From: Cuneatibacter sp. NSJ-177
Lineage (GTDB): Bacteria > Bacillota > Clostridia > Lachnospirales > Lachnospiraceae
Direction: 5' to 3'
NCBI RefSeq assembly: GCF_022867805.1
Contig: NZ_JALIFO010000002.1
Coordinates: forward strand, 124,001-188,000
DNA length: 64,000 bases
Within the stretch, counting starts at the first letter, position 1, and every line of letters starts with the position of its first letter. Shown piece by piece: positions 34,170 through 44,460 of the stretch. The notes under the pieces are model-generated. The model saw nothing but the letters and a program-made list of their open reading frames with translations. It did no database searches and was not told the origin of the DNA. Made by a program: the position numbers and the translations under genes.

Positions 34170-34925
34170 TTACCTCTTCATGGTGAAGATTTCCGGCTCT
34201 CCCTCGGTGATCAGAATCGTGTTTTCATAATGGGCCGACAGCGCTCCGTCTGCGGTCACCACGGTCCAATCATCATCCATCCATTCCACGTCCTTGGTCC
34301 CCATGTTGATCATCGGCTCAACCGCCAGGGTCATACCCGGTTTCAAGCGGATGCCCTTGGTGTGCTGATAAAAATTGGGAACTTCCGGTTCTTCGTGGAG
34401 GTGGGTGCCGATTCCATGCCCAACCAGTTCTTCCACCACTCCATACCCGTACTTTTCAGCATATGCGGCGATCGCGTTGGAGATATCATGCAAATGATTG
34501 CCTGCTTTTGCGAACTTAATACCTTCAAAAAAGCATTCTCTGGTCACATCAATCAATTTCTGTGCCTCTTTGCTGATCTCGCCGACCGCGTGGGTCCTCG
34601 CCGCGTCGGAATGGTAACCTTTGTAGATGAGCCCCGCATCCAGGCTGACGATGTCGCCCGCATCCAGATGCCGTTTTTTGCTTGGAATTCCGTGTACAAC
34701 CTCGTCGTTGACGGAAACGCAGATCGAAGCCGGATACCCGTTATAGTTGAGGAAGTTCGGGGTGCAGCCAAAGCTGCGGATGATCTCCTCGCCTAAACGG
34801 TCAATGTCCTTGGTCGTCATGCCCGGCCGGATTGCTTTGCCCAATTCATCGTGGACGATGGCGAGAAGCCTTCCGGACTCCCGCATCAGGGCAATCTCCT
34901 TTTCGGATTTAATCGTCACTGCCAT
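34170..34925 (-). CDS. map: Methionine aminopeptidase, type I
   Basis: 251-residue enzyme that removes the N-terminal Met. Metal ligands are seen in LDAGLIYKGYHSDAART, GHGIGTHLHEEP and the MTLAVEPMINMG end. It is a short type Ia form without the zinc-finger extension. In the usual order adk-map-KOW-infA. Confidence 0.97.
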   Translation of the reverse strand: MAVTIKSEKEIALMRESGRLLAIVHDELGKAIRPGMTTKDIDRLGEEIIRSFGCTPNFLNYNGYPASICVSVNDEVVHGIPSKKRHLDAGDIVSLDAGLIYKGYHSDAARTHAVGEISKEAQKLIDVTRECFFEGIKFAKAGNHLHDISNAIAAYAEKYGYGVVEELVGHGIGTHLHEEPEVPNFYQHTKGIRLKPGMTLAVEPMINMGTKDVEWMDDDWTVVTADGALSAHYENTILITEGEPEIFTMKR

Positions 34926-34929
34926 GGGA

Positions 34930-35574
34930 TTATTCCCCCAGACGGCTTACAATCGCCTGAAAAACTTCTTCCATGGGTTTGGTGCCGTCCACATCCACGA
35001 CCAGTCCTTTTTCCTTATAATAATCATACAGCGGCCGGGTCTGTTCATGATAAACGGCGAGGCGCTTCTTTACGGTCTCCGGCTGGTCGTCCTTCCGGGT
35101 GATCAGCTCTTCTCCGCAGCGGTCGCAGATCCCGTCCTTTTTGGGAGGAATGTTGACCACATGGTAGCTGGCACCGCAGTTCGGGCACATCCGCCGTCCT
35201 GCCATCCGCTCTACGATGGCCTCGTCGGGCACATCCACGTTCACCGCGTAATCGATGTCGCCGCCCTTGACGCCGAGGGCCTCGGTCAGCTTCTCCGCCT
35301 GGTTGATCGTGCGGGGGAAGCCGTCCAGGATGTATCCTTTTTTGCAGTCCTCGTGATCAATGCGGTCCATGACCAGATCCACAGTCAGCTCGTCGGGAAC
35401 CAGGGCTCCGGCGTCGATGAACTCCTTCGCCTTCTTCCCCAGTTCCGTGCCTTCCTTGATGTTCGCCCGGAAGATATCTCCGGTTGAAATATGGGGAATG
35501 GCATATTGATCTGCCAGCATTTTTGCCTGAGTGCCCTTTCCGGCGCCCGGAGCCCCTAACATTACAATCTTCAT
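34930..35574 (-). CDS. adk: Adenylate kinase
   Basis: 214-residue AMP kinase that interconverts ATP+AMP and 2 ADP. P-loop GAPGAGKGTQ, LDGFPRTINQAE, and a lid with zinc cysteines (CPNCG...CDRCG), the Gram-positive form. The start at 35574 is chosen for AAAGGAG upstream; the longer 35604 start runs into the secY end. Follows secY. Confidence 0.97.
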   Translation of the reverse strand: MKIVMLGAPGAGKGTQAKMLADQYAIPHISTGDIFRANIKEGTELGKKAKEFIDAGALVPDELTVDLVMDRIDHEDCKKGYILDGFPRTINQAEKLTEALGVKGGDIDYAVNVDVPDEAIVERMAGRRMCPNCGASYHVVNIPPKKDGICDRCGEELITRKDDQPETVKKRLAVYHEQTRPLYDYYKEKGLVVDVDGTKPMEEVFQAIVSRLGE

Positions 35575-35604
35575 GAGACTGCTCCTTTCCTCATGTACCG
35601 GCAA

Positions 35605-36930
35605 TTAGTCGTTCAAGAATCCCTTGTAGTTCCGAACCAGCATCATCGACTCGATCTGCTTTAAGGTCTCCAGGATAACGCCTACAATAATGATCAAGGA
35701 GGTTCCCAGGAAGCTCAGCGAAGAGCCGACCCCAAAGAGTCCAAAGAGCACGATCGGAACCAGCGCTACCACCATCAGGCCGACGGCGCCGATCAATACG
35801 ATATAGTTCAACACATGGTTCAAGTAATCCGAGGTGGGTTTCCCCGGACGGATCCCAGGGATAAAACCTCCCTGCTTCTTCATATTGTTGGCGATCTCCA
35901 GCGGATTGAAGGAAATCGACGTGTAGAAGTAAGCAAAGAAGATCAGCAGCACAATGTAAAGCAGAAGGCCGATGCTGTAGACCGGCTCATCCAGGTTGCA
36001 CCAGCTGCTCTGGCTCAATGCCTTGATAATATGGCCTGCGGTCGTGGTCGGAGCCACCGTGTTGATGCCGGCAAAGCTGGCTACCATCGACGGAATACTC
36101 AGCAGCGAAGCGGCAAAGATGACCGGGATCACGCCGGCGGTGTTGACCTTAATCGGAATATGGGAAGATTGGCCTCCCATCATCTTCCGGCCTACCATCT
36201 TCTTCGCATACTGCACCGGAACCCGGCGCTCGCCGCCCTGCAGGTAAACGACAAACAGGACCAGTCCGATCAGCAGCGCTAAAATGATCAATGTGATCAC
36301 AACGCCGAGGGCGATGGACTTGCCCATAACAAAATGTTGATACAACGTCATCAGATCGCGGGGCAGACTGTCCAGGATGTTAATCAACAGGATAATGGAA
36401 ATACCATTTCCGATGCCCTTGATGGTGATCTGCTCGCCGAGCCACATCAGCACCGCGCTGCCGGCGGTCATGATGATGGAGACCAGGATCACATTGTACC
36501 AGGTGTAATTGGTCAGGTAGTTGGAACCAAAACCAATCGCCATCGATACGGACTGGATGATTGCCAGAGCCACCGTCAGAAAACGGGTGATCTTAGTGAT
36601 CTGCTTCCGGCCTTCAGCCCCTTCCTTTTGCAGTTCTTCCAGCTTCGGGATCGCAATGGTCAGAAGCTGGATGATGATCGACGATGTGATGTACGGGGAA
36701 ATACCCAGCGCAAACACCGACATTGTCGTAAAGGAGGTTCCGGTGATGGTCGTGAAAAAGTTAAAGGCCGACGTTGTCTGGCTGTTCCACCAGGACGTCA
36801 GGTAAGCCGTATTGATTCCCGGTGTGGGAATCTGGCTGCCCAGCCGGACAATCACAAGCACCAGCAAAGTAAATGCCAGGCGCCTGCGAATGTCGGCAAT
36901 TTTAAACGCATCTCGAAGGGTTTTGAACAT
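35605..36930 (-). CDS. secY: Protein translocase subunit SecY
   Basis: 441-residue channel of the Sec translocon with ten transmembrane helices. Seen are LGSQIPTPGINTAYL in the plug region, GIGNGISIILLINIL, and the loop QGGERRVPVQYAKKM used for SecA/ribosome contact. Start 36930 (MFKTLRDAFK) has GAGGAGG upstream and lies 1 bp after rplO. Confidence 0.97.
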   Translation of the reverse strand: MFKTLRDAFKIADIRRRLAFTLLVLVIVRLGSQIPTPGINTAYLTSWWNSQTTSAFNFFTTITGTSFTTMSVFALGISPYITSSIIIQLLTIAIPKLEELQKEGAEGRKQITKITRFLTVALAIIQSVSMAIGFGSNYLTNYTWYNVILVSIIMTAGSAVLMWLGEQITIKGIGNGISIILLINILDSLPRDLMTLYQHFVMGKSIALGVVITLIILALLIGLVLFVVYLQGGERRVPVQYAKKMVGRKMMGGQSSHIPIKVNTAGVIPVIFAASLLSIPSMVASFAGINTVAPTTTAGHIIKALSQSSWCNLDEPVYSIGLLLYIVLLIFFAYFYTSISFNPLEIANNMKKQGGFIPGIRPGKPTSDYLNHVLNYIVLIGAVGLMVVALVPIVLFGLFGVGSSLSFLGTSLIIIVGVILETLKQIESMMLVRNYKGFLND

Positions 36931-36931
36931 A

Positions 36932-37372
36932 TTATACCTCCTCGGCAGTACCACCTAACGCTTCGATTTTCTCTTTCGCTGCAGCGCTGAAAGCATTCGC
37001 CTTCACGTTCAGCTTCTTCGTCAGTTCTCCATTGCCGAGGATTTTTACACCGTCTTTCGGGTTCTTTACGATGCCTTCTTCCACCAGCTTCTCCACGGTG
37101 ATCTCTGCGCCGTCCTCAAAACGCTCCAGAGCGGAAACGTTGATGCCGACGATCACCTTGGTGTTGATGTTGGTAAAGCCTCTCTTGGGAATCCGGCGGT
37201 ACAAAGGCATCTGGCCGCCTTCAAAACCGGGACGGGGTGCTCCGGAACGAGCCTTCTGACCCTTATGTCCCTTACCTGCGGTCTTTCCGTTTCCGGATCC
37301 ATGGCCGCGGCCTCTTCTGAAATTATCGCTGTGCTTTGCGCCTGCAGCGGGCTGTAAATTTGACAGTTCCAT
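36932..37372 (-). CDS. rplO: 50S ribosomal protein L15
   Basis: 146-residue L15 with the basic [22 protein letters not shown] start and [15 protein letters not shown] segment typical of the family (given shortened: [18 protein letters not shown]). Complete; precedes secY as usual. Confidence 0.97.
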   Translation of the reverse strand: MELSNLQPAAGAKHSDNFRRGRGHGSGNGKTAGKGHKGQKARSGAPRPGFEGGQMPLYRRIPKRGFTNINTKVIVGINVSALERFEDGAEITVEKLVEEGIVKNPKDGVKILGNGELTKKLNVKANAFSAAAKEKIEALGGTAEEV

Positions 37373-37382
37373 GGCTTACCTC

Positions 37383-37565
37383 CTATGCTTCTTCTACCTT
37401 AACCAGGTGCTTCACCTGCTGGAGCATGCCTCTGGTCGCTGCATTGTCCGGCAGTTCTACGGTCTTGTTGAGTTTTCTAAGGCCCAGAGCTTCCACGGTT
37501 TTCTTATGCTTGGGAATCGCACCGATGGTGGATTTCACCAATGTTACTTTTAATTTCTCTGCCAT
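37383..37565 (-). CDS. rpmD: 50S ribosomal protein L30
   Basis: 60-residue L30 with the normal fold start [19 protein letters not shown] and [13 protein letters not shown]. Normal length, between rpsE and rplO. Confidence 0.96.
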   Translation of the reverse strand: MAEKLKVTLVKSTIGAIPKHKKTVEALGLRKLNKTVELPDNAATRGMLQQVKHLVKVEEA

Positions 37566-37581
37566 TTTCAGCTTCCTCCTA

Positions 37582-38091
37582 TCAACCCAGAATTTCTTCT
37601 ACGGATTTGCCGCGAAGCTTAGCAAACTCTTCCGGGGTCTTCAGGCTCTTCAGACCTTCGATGGATGCCAGCACCACGTTCTGCTTGTTCGTGGAACCCA
37701 GCGCCTTGGTACGGATGTTCTTGATTCCAGCCAGCTCCATGACCGCACGGGCCGGGCCGCCGGCAATCACGCCGGTACCTTCCGGAGCTCTCTTCAGCAT
37801 CACGGAAGCGCTGCCGAATTTGCCGATATAATCATGAGGAATGCTGTTGTTCTCATCGATCGGAACCGTGATGATCTTCTTCATCGCATCCTCTTTGCCT
37901 TTGCGGATCGCTTCCGGAATCTCGGCAGCTTTGCCCATTCCGGCGCCTACGTGTCCATTGCCGTCGCCGACCACGACCAAGGCCGTGAACCGCATGTTGC
38001 GGCCGCCCTTGACGGTCTTGGATACACGCTTAATCGCAACTACTCTATCCTGTAATTCTAAATTGCTGATGTCAACGATTGTACGCTTCAT
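37582..38091 (-). CDS. rpsE: 30S ribosomal protein S5
   Basis: 169-residue S5 with the double-stranded RNA-binding N-domain ([36 protein letters not shown]) and C-domain ([19 protein letters not shown]). Important for decoding fidelity. Normal length. Confidence 0.97.
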   Translation of the reverse strand: MKRTIVDISNLELQDRVVAIKRVSKTVKGGRNMRFTALVVVGDGNGHVGAGMGKAAEIPEAIRKGKEDAMKKIITVPIDENNSIPHDYIGKFGSASVMLKRAPEGTGVIAGGPARAVMELAGIKNIRTKALGSTNKQNVVLASIEGLKSLKTPEEFAKLRGKSVEEILG

Positions 38092-38103
38092 GCTTTCCTC
38101 CTC

Positions 38104-38472
38104 TTAGAACTTCAGGCCGGCTTCGCGGGCTGCGTCTGCCAGTGCCTGGACTTTTCCCTGATAAATGAATCCGCCTCTGTCAAAGACAACCGTGTCGATT
38201 CCCTTTTCCAGCGCCTTCTTGGCGATGACGGTTCCCAGGTAGGAAGCCGCAGCAACATTGTTGGTTTTCTCAAGCTCTGCCTTAACATCCTTCTGAAGCG
38301 TAGACGCAGAAACCAAGGTAGTCTGAGCGACGTCATCGATAATCTGGGCATACATATGATTGTTGCTCCGGAACACGGCCAGGCGGGGACGCTCGGCCGT
38401 GCCGCGGAAACGATTACGGATTTTCAAGTGCTTTTTCACACGGATTTCCGTTCTGGATTCTTTCCTAATCAT
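38104..38472 (-). CDS. rplR: 50S ribosomal protein L18
   Basis: 122-residue L18 that binds 5S rRNA. Family segments [20 protein letters not shown] and [20 protein letters not shown] are present. Normal. Confidence 0.97.
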   Translation of the reverse strand: MIRKESRTEIRVKKHLKIRNRFRGTAERPRLAVFRSNNHMYAQIIDDVAQTTLVSASTLQKDVKAELEKTNNVAAASYLGTVIAKKALEKGIDTVVFDRGGFIYQGKVQALADAAREAGLKF

Positions 38473-38490
38473 TTTTACTCGCTCCTCCTA

Positions 38491-39033
38491 TTATTTCTTA
38501 CCGGCCTTGCCGACCTTGCGTCTGATCACCTCATCCGCATATTTGATACCTTTGCCCTTGTAAGGCTCCGGTCCTCTCTTCGCTCTGATTTCCGCAGCGT
38601 ACTGGCCAACTTTTTCCTTGTCAATACCCTTTACGATAATCTTGTTCTGGCCTTCGCAAACGGCTTCGATCCCTTCGGGATCCGCCATCTCAACCGGATG
38701 GGAGTAGCCCAGGGAAAGTACCAGGGTTTTGCCCTGCTTCTGAGCACGATAGCCGACGCCGTTGACTTCAAGAGTCTTCTCATAGCCCTGAGATACGCCG
38801 ATTACCATGTTGTTGATTAAGGTTCTGGTCAGACCGTGAAGGGATTTCATCTTCTTCAAGTCATTGGGACGGGAAACGGTAACTTGGCCGTCTTCTACCT
38901 TGATTTCCATCTCAGCCGGAAGAACTCTCTCCAGGGTCCCCTTCGGACCTTTTACCGTCACTTTATTATTTTCTGCAACTTCTACCGTAACTCCGGCAGG
39001 AATTGCGATGGGCGTTCTACCAATACGTGACAT
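38491..39033 (-). CDS. rplF: 50S ribosomal protein L6
   Basis: 180-residue L6 beside the stalk base. Starts [15 protein letters not shown], has two similar domains and ends with [20 protein letters not shown]. It follows a 163-bp gap after rpsH that holds a diverged repeat element. Confidence 0.97.
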   Translation of the reverse strand: MSRIGRTPIAIPAGVTVEVAENNKVTVKGPKGTLERVLPAEMEIKVEDGQVTVSRPNDLKKMKSLHGLTRTLINNMVIGVSQGYEKTLEVNGVGYRAQKQGKTLVLSLGYSHPVEMADPEGIEAVCEGQNKIIVKGIDKEKVGQYAAEIRAKRGPEPYKGKGIKYADEVIRRKVGKAGKK

Positions 39034-39060
39034 TTCGCCTTACCTCCAAATTTATTTTCC

Positions 39061-39080
39061 GCCCGCATGGCCTTGCGGGC
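39061..39080 (-). terminator. Small GC hairpin before rplF
   Basis: GCCCGC/GCGGGC (39061-39066, 39075-39080), eight-base loop, on the rplF side of repeat A. No T-tail, so more probably a structure than an active terminator. Confidence 0.3.
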
Positions 39081-39107
39081 TCATTCAAAATTTCTGTATA
39101 CGGGGAT

Positions 39108-39199
39108 GTTCTTCTCGCTAGGCTCGAAACTACCTCGCCAAGCTCCAAGAACGGCCTCGCATCCGCGCTCGAAAACACCTCGCTGGATGCTTTCGGTCA
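39108..39199 (-). repeat. Covarying palindromic repeat, copy A (rpsH-rplF gap)
   Basis: About 92 bp starting at the rpsH stop. Two hairpins: GCATCC/GGATGC (39159-39164, 39185-39190) and GTTCTT/AAGAAC (39108-39113, 39147-39152), with GCGAGG and TTTCGAGC words inside. It is about 80 per cent like copy B at 39656-39749 by eye. Confidence 0.75.
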
Positions 39200-39598
39200 C
39201 CAAACAAACGCCAGAACCTCACCGCCGACATTCTGCTTTCTCGCTTCCTTGTCGGTCAGTACGCCCTGGTTCGTGGAAATGATCGCGATGCCGAGTCCGC
39301 CCAAAACCTTGGGAAGCTCTTCCGCATTCGCGTACACACGCAGGCCGGGTTTGGAAATTCTCTTCAGGCCGGTGATGATCTTTTCGTTCTTATCTGCGCC
39401 GTACTTTAAGGTGACGCGGATGGTCTTGAAGCTGCCGTCCTCCAGCAGTTCATATTTCGCAATGTAGCCTTCCTTCACCAGGATGTCAGCGATCGCAATC
39501 TTCATCTTCGAGGAAGGAATATCTACCGTATCGTGCTTCGCCGTATTTGCGTTACGGATTCTCGTAAGCATATCCGCAATCGGGTCACTCATCGTCAT
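39197..39598 (-). CDS. rpsH: 30S ribosomal protein S8
   Basis: 133-residue S8, a primary 16S-binding protein. It begins [20 protein letters not shown] and ends [20 protein letters not shown]... with the usual EVLAFVW terminus. S8 is the classic autoregulator of the spc operon in proteobacteria; that has not been shown here. It is flanked on both sides by copies of one repeat element. Confidence 0.97.
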   Translation of the reverse strand: MTMSDPIADMLTRIRNANTAKHDTVDIPSSKMKIAIADILVKEGYIAKYELLEDGSFKTIRVTLKYGADKNEKIITGLKRISKPGLRVYANAEELPKVLGGLGIAIISTNQGVLTDKEARKQNVGGEVLAFVW

Positions 39599-39655
39599 TT
39601 TCAGTTGCCTCCTTTACAATTTCTCTACCAGCGCCAAGTGCCGATCATAATGGAA

Positions 39656-39749
39656 GTTCTTTTCGCTAAGCTCGTGAAACACCTCGCTAATCTCAAAGAA
39701 CGACCTCGCACCCGCGCTCGAAAATACCTTGCTGGGTGCTTTCGGTCAC
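39656..39749 (-). repeat. Covarying palindromic repeat, copy B (rpsN-rpsH gap)
   Basis: About 94 bp starting at the rpsN stop. GCACCC/GGGTGC (39708-39713, 39734-39739) and GTTCTT/AAGAAC (39656-39661, 39696-39701) match copy A; the first hairpin differs by a paired T-A to C-G change. Confidence 0.75.
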
Positions 39750-39931
39750 CAGCTTGCCTTTTTCACGCCGGGGATCTGTCCCTTGTATGCCAGCTCACGG
39801 AAGCAGATTCTGCAGATTCCGTATTTTCTCAGGTAGGCATGAGGACGGCCACAAATCTTGCAACGGTTGTATTCTCTGGTAGAGAATTTCGCCGGACGCT
39901 GCTGCTTAATCTTCATAGAAGTTTTTGCCAT
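39746..39931 (-). CDS. rpsN: 30S ribosomal protein S14 type Z
   Basis: 61-residue zinc-ribbon S14. Ligands [20 protein letters not shown] give two CxxC pairs, the C-plus form. Starts [16 protein letters not shown]. Normal length. Confidence 0.97.
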   Translation of the reverse strand: MAKTSMKIKQQRPAKFSTREYNRCKICGRPHAYLRKYGICRICFRELAYKGQIPGVKKASW

Positions 39932-39944
39932 GGGAACTTTCCTC

Positions 39945-40487
39945 CTAATTCTTTCTAAACGGCATGTTGAACATGGTCAGCAATTCACGGGCTTCTTCAT
40001 CGGTCTCGGCCGTGGTCACGAAGATGATATCCATGCCGCGCACCTTGTCGACCTTGTCATACTCGATTTCCGGGAAAATCAGCTGCTCTTTGATGCCCAG
40101 GGCATAGTTGCCTCTGCCGTCGAAAGCGTTGGGATTTACGCCGCGGAAGTCACGTACACGGGGCAGTGCCAGGTTGATCAGACGATCTGCAAATTCATAC
40201 ATCTTGTCGCCTCTTAAGGTAACCTTGCAGCCAATGTTCATGCCCTCACGGAGCTTGAAGTTCGCGATGGACTTTTTCGCCTTGGTCAGAATCGGCTTCT
40301 GTCCGGTGATGGTCTCCATATCCTTCATGGCAGCTTCCAGGACCTTCGCGTTTTCTTTGGCTTCCCCTACGCCCATGTTCACGACGATCTTCTCCAGCTT
40401 CGGAATCTGCATCACGTTCTTGTAACCGAACTTCTTCATCATGGCGGGAGCGATTTCATTGATATACTGTTCTTTTAATCTACTCAA
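39945..40487 (-). CDS. rplE: 50S ribosomal protein L5
   Basis: 180-residue L5 that binds 5S rRNA and contacts P-site tRNA. Conserved [32 protein letters not shown] and [20 protein letters not shown]. Complete. Confidence 0.97.
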   Translation of the reverse strand: MSRLKEQYINEIAPAMMKKFGYKNVMQIPKLEKIVVNMGVGEAKENAKVLEAAMKDMETITGQKPILTKAKKSIANFKLREGMNIGCKVTLRGDKMYEFADRLINLALPRVRDFRGVNPNAFDGRGNYALGIKEQLIFPEIEYDKVDKVRGMDIIFVTTAETDEEARELLTMFNMPFRKN

Positions 40488-40511
40488 CGTATTGAACCTC
40501 CTCTCTCAGAA

Positions 40512-40823
40512 TTAACCGATCACAGAACCGTCGATCTTTGCGACGCGGACCTTTTTGCCGTCCTTCACTTCAAAACCGACGCGGGTTGCCTTGCCATCTT
40601 TTACGAGCATTACGTTAGAGATGTCAATGGTGCCCTCTTTGTGAACGATTCCTCCGTTGGGGTTCTGAGCGCTCTGTTTGTTGTGCTTGGTAATCATGTT
40701 CGCGCCCTCTACGATGACGCGGCCAGTCTTGCGGTCAATTTTCAGGATCTTCCCCTCATGACCTTTATCTTTACCGGCGATCACTTTCACGGTGTCGCCA
40801 ACTTTGATTTTGCTCGTAGCCAT
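40512..40823 (-). CDS. rplX: 50S ribosomal protein L24
   Basis: 103-residue KOW-domain L24 that starts 23S rRNA assembly. KVGDTVKVIAGKDKGHEGKI is the KOW motif; also NMITKHNKQSAQNPNGGIVH. Complete. Confidence 0.97.
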   Translation of the reverse strand: MATSKIKVGDTVKVIAGKDKGHEGKILKIDRKTGRVIVEGANMITKHNKQSAQNPNGGIVHKEGTIDISNVMLVKDGKATRVGFEVKDGKKVRVAKIDGSVIG

Positions 40824-40834
40824 TTCGTACCTCC

Positions 40835-41203
40835 TTATAATACTTCGGGAGCCAGAGAAACGATCTTCATGAACTGCTTCTCACGCAGCTCTCTGGCAAC
40901 CGGCCCGAAAATACGGGTACCTTTGGGAGTCTTGTCATCGCGGATAATCACGGCCGCGTTCTCGTCAAACTTGATATAGGAACCGTTTTTGCGGCGGGCG
41001 CCATGCTTCGTGCGGACCACAACAGCCTTCACTACATCGCCCTTCTTTACAACACCGCCAGGCGTTGCATCTTTGACCGTAGCAACGATGATATCACCGA
41101 TATTCGCATATCTTCTCAGGGAACCGCCCATAACTCTGATGCAGAGCAGTTCTTTAGCGCCGGTGTTGTCGGCGACTTTCAGTCTGCTTTCCTGTTGAAT
41201 CAT
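40835..41203 (-). CDS. rplN: 50S ribosomal protein L14
   Basis: 122-residue L14 that contacts 16S rRNA at an intersubunit bridge. Starts [18 protein letters not shown]; the start at 41203 has AGGAGG upstream, so the longer frame to 41257 is not used. Complete. Confidence 0.97.
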   Translation of the reverse strand: MIQQESRLKVADNTGAKELLCIRVMGGSLRRYANIGDIIVATVKDATPGGVVKKGDVVKAVVVRTKHGARRKNGSYIKFDENAAVIIRDDKTPKGTRIFGPVARELREKQFMKIVSLAPEVL

Positions 41204-41220
41204 ATCTATTTCCTCCTGGC

Positions 41221-41475
41221 TTATTTCGCTCTTTCGACAACCTCGACAAGTCTCCATCTCTTATCCTTGGACAGAGGTCTCGTCTCCATAACTCTCACGG
41301 TATCGCCGATCGCGCAGGTGTTTTCCTCGTCGTGCGCCTTCAGCTTGTAGGTTCTCTTTACAATCTTTCCGTACAGCGGATGTCTTACGTGGTCCTCGAT
41401 TGCAACAACGATGGTTTTGTCCATTTTATTGCTGATAACCTTACCGGTACGCGTTTTTCTCAAATTTCTTTCCAC
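41221..41475 (-). CDS. rpsQ: 30S ribosomal protein S17
   Basis: 84-residue OB-fold S17 with [20 protein letters not shown] and [20 protein letters not shown]. Complete and in usual order. Confidence 0.97.
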   Translation of the reverse strand: MERNLRKTRTGKVISNKMDKTIVVAIEDHVRHPLYGKIVKRTYKLKAHDEENTCAIGDTVRVMETRPLSKDKRWRLVEVVERAK

Positions 41476-41492
41476 GTTACGCTTCCTCCTTA

Positions 41493-41702
41493 TTACTCAG
41501 CAACTTTCGTCTGCTCAGTGATAACAGTCTGAATGCGGGCAATGTTCTTTCTGACTTCCGTAATTCTGCCGGTGTTATCAAGCTGATTCGTTGCATTCTG
41601 AAATCTCAGGTTGAAAAGTTCCTTCTTCGCAGCTACCAGTTCTGTATTCAGCTCTGCTACGGACTTATTTCTCAGGTCTTTTAAATATACATTACTTTTC
41701 AC
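41493..41702 (-). CDS. rpmC: 50S ribosomal protein L29
   Basis: 69-residue helical L29 at the exit tunnel. [20 protein letters not shown] and [19 protein letters not shown] are diagnostic. Complete. Confidence 0.96.
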   Translation of the reverse strand: MKSNVYLKDLRNKSVAELNTELVAAKKELFNLRFQNATNQLDNTGRITEVRKNIARIQTVITEQTKVAE

Positions 41703-41704
41703 TG

Positions 41705-42130
41705 TTATTCACCGCCTTCTAAGTCTTCTTTGGAAGCGATTTTGCACTTGACGGGCAATTTGTGCATGGCAAGACGCAGTGCTTCTTTCGCTGTTTCCTC
41801 AGGTACACCTGCAACTTCAAACAAAACGCGGCCGGGCTTTACAACGGCAACCCAATACTCCAGGGAGCCTTTACCGGAACCCATACGGGTCTCAGCGGGC
41901 TTCGTGGTAACCGGCTTATCCGGGAAAATTTTGATCCAAACTTTACCGCCACGCTTCATATAACGGGTCATCGCTACACGGGCAGCCTCAATCTGGTTGG
42001 ATTTGATCCAAGCGGGCTCGATGGCAACCAAACCATATTCGCCGTTGCTGATGGTGTTTCCTCTGGTCGCTTTGCCGGCCATGGAACCACGGAACTGTTT
42101 ACGATGTTTTACTCTCTTCGGCATTAACAT
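41705..42130 (-). CDS. rplP: 50S ribosomal protein L16
   Basis: 141-residue L16 near the A site. [40 protein letters not shown] and [19 protein letters not shown] are seen. Two close ATG codons exist (42130, 42124). Complete. Confidence 0.97.
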   Translation of the reverse strand: MLMPKRVKHRKQFRGSMAGKATRGNTISNGEYGLVAIEPAWIKSNQIEAARVAMTRYMKRGGKVWIKIFPDKPVTTKPAETRMGSGKGSLEYWVAVVKPGRVLFEVAGVPEETAKEALRLAMHKLPVKCKIASKEDLEGGE

Positions 42131-42132
42131 GA

Positions 42133-42789
42133 TTATTTCTCGCTCCCTTCCTTGTTTTTCTTGGCGGGAAGCACCTCACCTTTGTAAATCCAAACCTTTA
42201 CGCCCAGTTTTCCGTAGGTGGTGTCGGCTTCCGCGAATCCATAGTCGATGTCAGCGCGCAGGGTCTGCAGCGGAATGGTTCCCTCGCTGTAGAACTCAGT
42301 ACGGGCGATATCAGCGCCGCCCAGACGGCCGGCAACCGCTGCCTTGATGCCCATGATCCCGGACTTCATGGAGCGGGACATGCTGGACTTCAGCGCGCGG
42401 CGGAAGGAAACACGGTTCTCCAGCTGCTTGGCAATGTTCTCCGCAACCAGCTGAGCCTCGCGGTCAGGTCTCTTGATCTCTTTGATGTCGATGAAGAGTT
42501 TCTTCGCGGTCATCTTCTGAACTTCCGCTTTCAGTCTCTCGATCTCAGCGCCGCCCTTGCCGATGACGATACCGGGCTTTGCGGTGTGGATGATCACTTT
42601 CACGCGGTCGGATGCTCTCTCGATTTCGATTCTGGACACGCCCGAATCATACAGTCTCTTCTTCAGGAATTTTCTAATATTGTAATCTTCTACCAAGTTG
42701 TCTGCGAAATCAGCTTCTGCATACCAATTGGAATCCCAGTCCTTGATGACGCCGACTCTTAAACCATGAGGATTAACTTTCTGTCCCAT
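42133..42789 (-). CDS. rpsC: 30S ribosomal protein S3
   Basis: 218-residue S3 at the mRNA entry. It has a KH domain ([20 protein letters not shown]) and the C-terminal [20 protein letters not shown] segment. Complete. Confidence 0.97.
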   Translation of the reverse strand: MGQKVNPHGLRVGVIKDWDSNWYAEADFADNLVEDYNIRKFLKKRLYDSGVSRIEIERASDRVKVIIHTAKPGIVIGKGGAEIERLKAEVQKMTAKKLFIDIKEIKRPDREAQLVAENIAKQLENRVSFRRALKSSMSRSMKSGIMGIKAAVAGRLGGADIARTEFYSEGTIPLQTLRADIDYGFAEADTTYGKLGVKVWIYKGEVLPAKKNKEGSEK

Positions 42790-42800
42790 TTTGACCCTCC

Positions 42801-43187
42801 TTATTTCTCATCCAGCACGATGGTGATGTGGCTCATACGCTTTTCGATGCGGTAAGCTCTGCCCTGTGCTCTCGGCTGAATTCTCTTCATCGTCGGTCCC
42901 TTGTTTGCATAGCACTCTGCCACATACAGATTCTCAACGTTCAAACCATTGTTGTTCTCCGCGTTCGCAATCGCTGATTTCAGCAGTTTTGTAATCACTT
43001 CGGAAGCGTAGCGGGGGTTGTAGCTCACAATCGCCAGGGCGGTCTGAGCGTCCTTGCCCCGGATTGCATCTAATACAAAGCATGCTTTCTGAACGGATAC
43101 TCTGGCATAAGACACCTTGGCGCTGGGTCTGGTATCCTTGTTCGCATTTCTTTCTCTCTTAATCTGACTTCTATGTCCTTTAGCCAT
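42801..43187 (-). CDS. rplV: 50S ribosomal protein L22
   Basis: 128-residue L22 lining the exit tunnel; macrolide-linked loop present ([20 protein letters not shown]). Complete. Confidence 0.97.
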   Translation of the reverse strand: MAKGHRSQIKRERNANKDTRPSAKVSYARVSVQKACFVLDAIRGKDAQTALAIVSYNPRYASEVITKLLKSAIANAENNNGLNVENLYVAECYANKGPTMKRIQPRAQGRAYRIEKRMSHITIVLDEK

Positions 43188-43216
43188 GGATGAAACCTCC
43201 TTCCTGTTATCGTCTA

Positions 43217-43498
43217 CTAGCGCTTGCCAGTCTTCTTCTCGTCTTTGCCGTGTCCGCGGTAGGTTCTGGTAGCTACGAATTCACCCAGCTTGTGACCTAC
43301 CATGTCCTCGGTGACATACACCGGTACATGTCTTCTTCCGTCATGAACGGCAATCGTGTGACTTACCATCTGAGGGAAAATCGTGGAGCGGCGGGACCAG
43401 GTCTTGATAACAGTCTTCTGTCCTGCTGCGTTTAAAGCTTCTACTTTTTTCAGCAAATGGTCATCCGCAAAAGGGCCTTTTTTTAATGAGCGAGCCAT
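43217..43498 (-). CDS. rpsS: 30S ribosomal protein S19
   Basis: 93-residue S19 at the 30S head. [40 protein letters not shown] and [16 protein letters not shown] are standard. Complete. Confidence 0.97.
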   Translation of the reverse strand: MARSLKKGPFADDHLLKKVEALNAAGQKTVIKTWSRRSTIFPQMVSHTIAVHDGRRHVPVYVTEDMVGHKLGEFVATRTYRGHGKDEKKTGKR

Positions 43499-43512
43499 AA
43501 TTTACCTCCTAA

Positions 43513-44358
43513 TTATTTCAGTGTTCTGCCGTCGCGTCTTCTGACAATCAGCTTGTTGGACTGTTTCTTCTGCTTTCTGGTCTTAAGACCCAGTGCAGGC
43601 TTACCCCAAGGAGTGCTCGGACCGGGACGGCCGATTCCGCACTTACCTTCACCACCGCCGTGGGGATGGTCGTTGGGGTTCATCACAGAACCGCGGACTG
43701 TCGGGCGGATGCCCATGTTGCGCTTGCGTCCGGCTTTACCAAGATTCACCAGAGAGTGCTCGCCATTGCCGACAACACCGATGGTGGCGCGGCAGATAAT
43801 CGGAACCATTCTCATCTCACCGGAGGGAAGTCTCAGAGTCGCGAACTTGCCTTCCTTAGCCATCAGCTGAGCCGAGCCGCCGGCAGAACGAACCATCTGG
43901 CCGCCCTTTCCGGGATGAAGTTCGATGTTGTGGATCTGAGTACCAACCGGGATATTCTGTAAAGGCAGGCAGTTGCCGACCTTTGCTTCTGCATTCTCAC
44001 CGCTCATGACCTGCATGCCGTCGGTCAGGCCTTCGGGAGCCAGGATATAGGTCTTCTCGCCGTCCGCATAGCAGATCAGCGCGATGTTCGCGGTACGGTT
44101 CGGATCGTATTCGATGCCGATGACCTTCGCAGGAATTCCATCCTTGCTGTTTCTCTTAAAGTCGATAATTCTGTATTTTCTCTTCGCGCCGCCGCCCTGA
44201 TGTCTCACGGTGATTTTACCCTGATTGTTACGGCCTGCGTTCTTGCTCTGAGAAGTAACCAGAGACTTTTCCGGGGTGGTCTTCGTGATTTCCGCGAAAT
44301 CCAGGCCGGTCATCTGTCTTCTGGACGGGGTATATGGACTATACTTTTTGATTCCCAT
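43513..44358 (-). CDS. rplB: 50S ribosomal protein L2
   Basis: 281-residue L2 needed for peptidyl transferase. [40 protein letters not shown] and [20 protein letters not shown] are present. Complete. Confidence 0.98.
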   Translation of the reverse strand: MGIKKYSPYTPSRRQMTGLDFAEITKTTPEKSLVTSQSKNAGRNNQGKITVRHQGGGAKRKYRIIDFKRNSKDGIPAKVIGIEYDPNRTANIALICYADGEKTYILAPEGLTDGMQVMSGENAEAKVGNCLPLQNIPVGTQIHNIELHPGKGGQMVRSAGGSAQLMAKEGKFATLRLPSGEMRMVPIICRATIGVVGNGEHSLVNLGKAGRKRNMGIRPTVRGSVMNPNDHPHGGGEGKCGIGRPGPSTPWGKPALGLKTRKQKKQSNKLIVRRRDGRTLK

Positions 44359-44380
44359 TGTTCTATCTCCTTACTTATTT

Positions 44381-44457
44381 GGTCTCACGGCGTTGGTCTC
44401 GCCGTATAGGTCGGGTCCTTCGGACTCCGCTTCGCTCCGCCAATGGGGAGCGCGGGC
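44381..44457 (-). repeat. GC-rich multi-hairpin element in rplW-rplB gap
   Basis: Compact series of small hairpins: CGGCG/CGCCG (44388-44392, 44400-44404), GTCC/GGAC (44415-44418, 44422-44425) and GCTCC/GGAGC (44434-44438, 44447-44451), with a repeated GGTCTC word. No gene or ordinary terminator; looks like a small dispersed repeat. Confidence 0.55.
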
Positions 44458-44460
44458 TAA

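Noticed and set aside
39108-39749. CRISPR array
   Set aside because: Two copies only, about 550 bp apart, with a gene between and internal hairpins; no spacer pattern and no cas genes.
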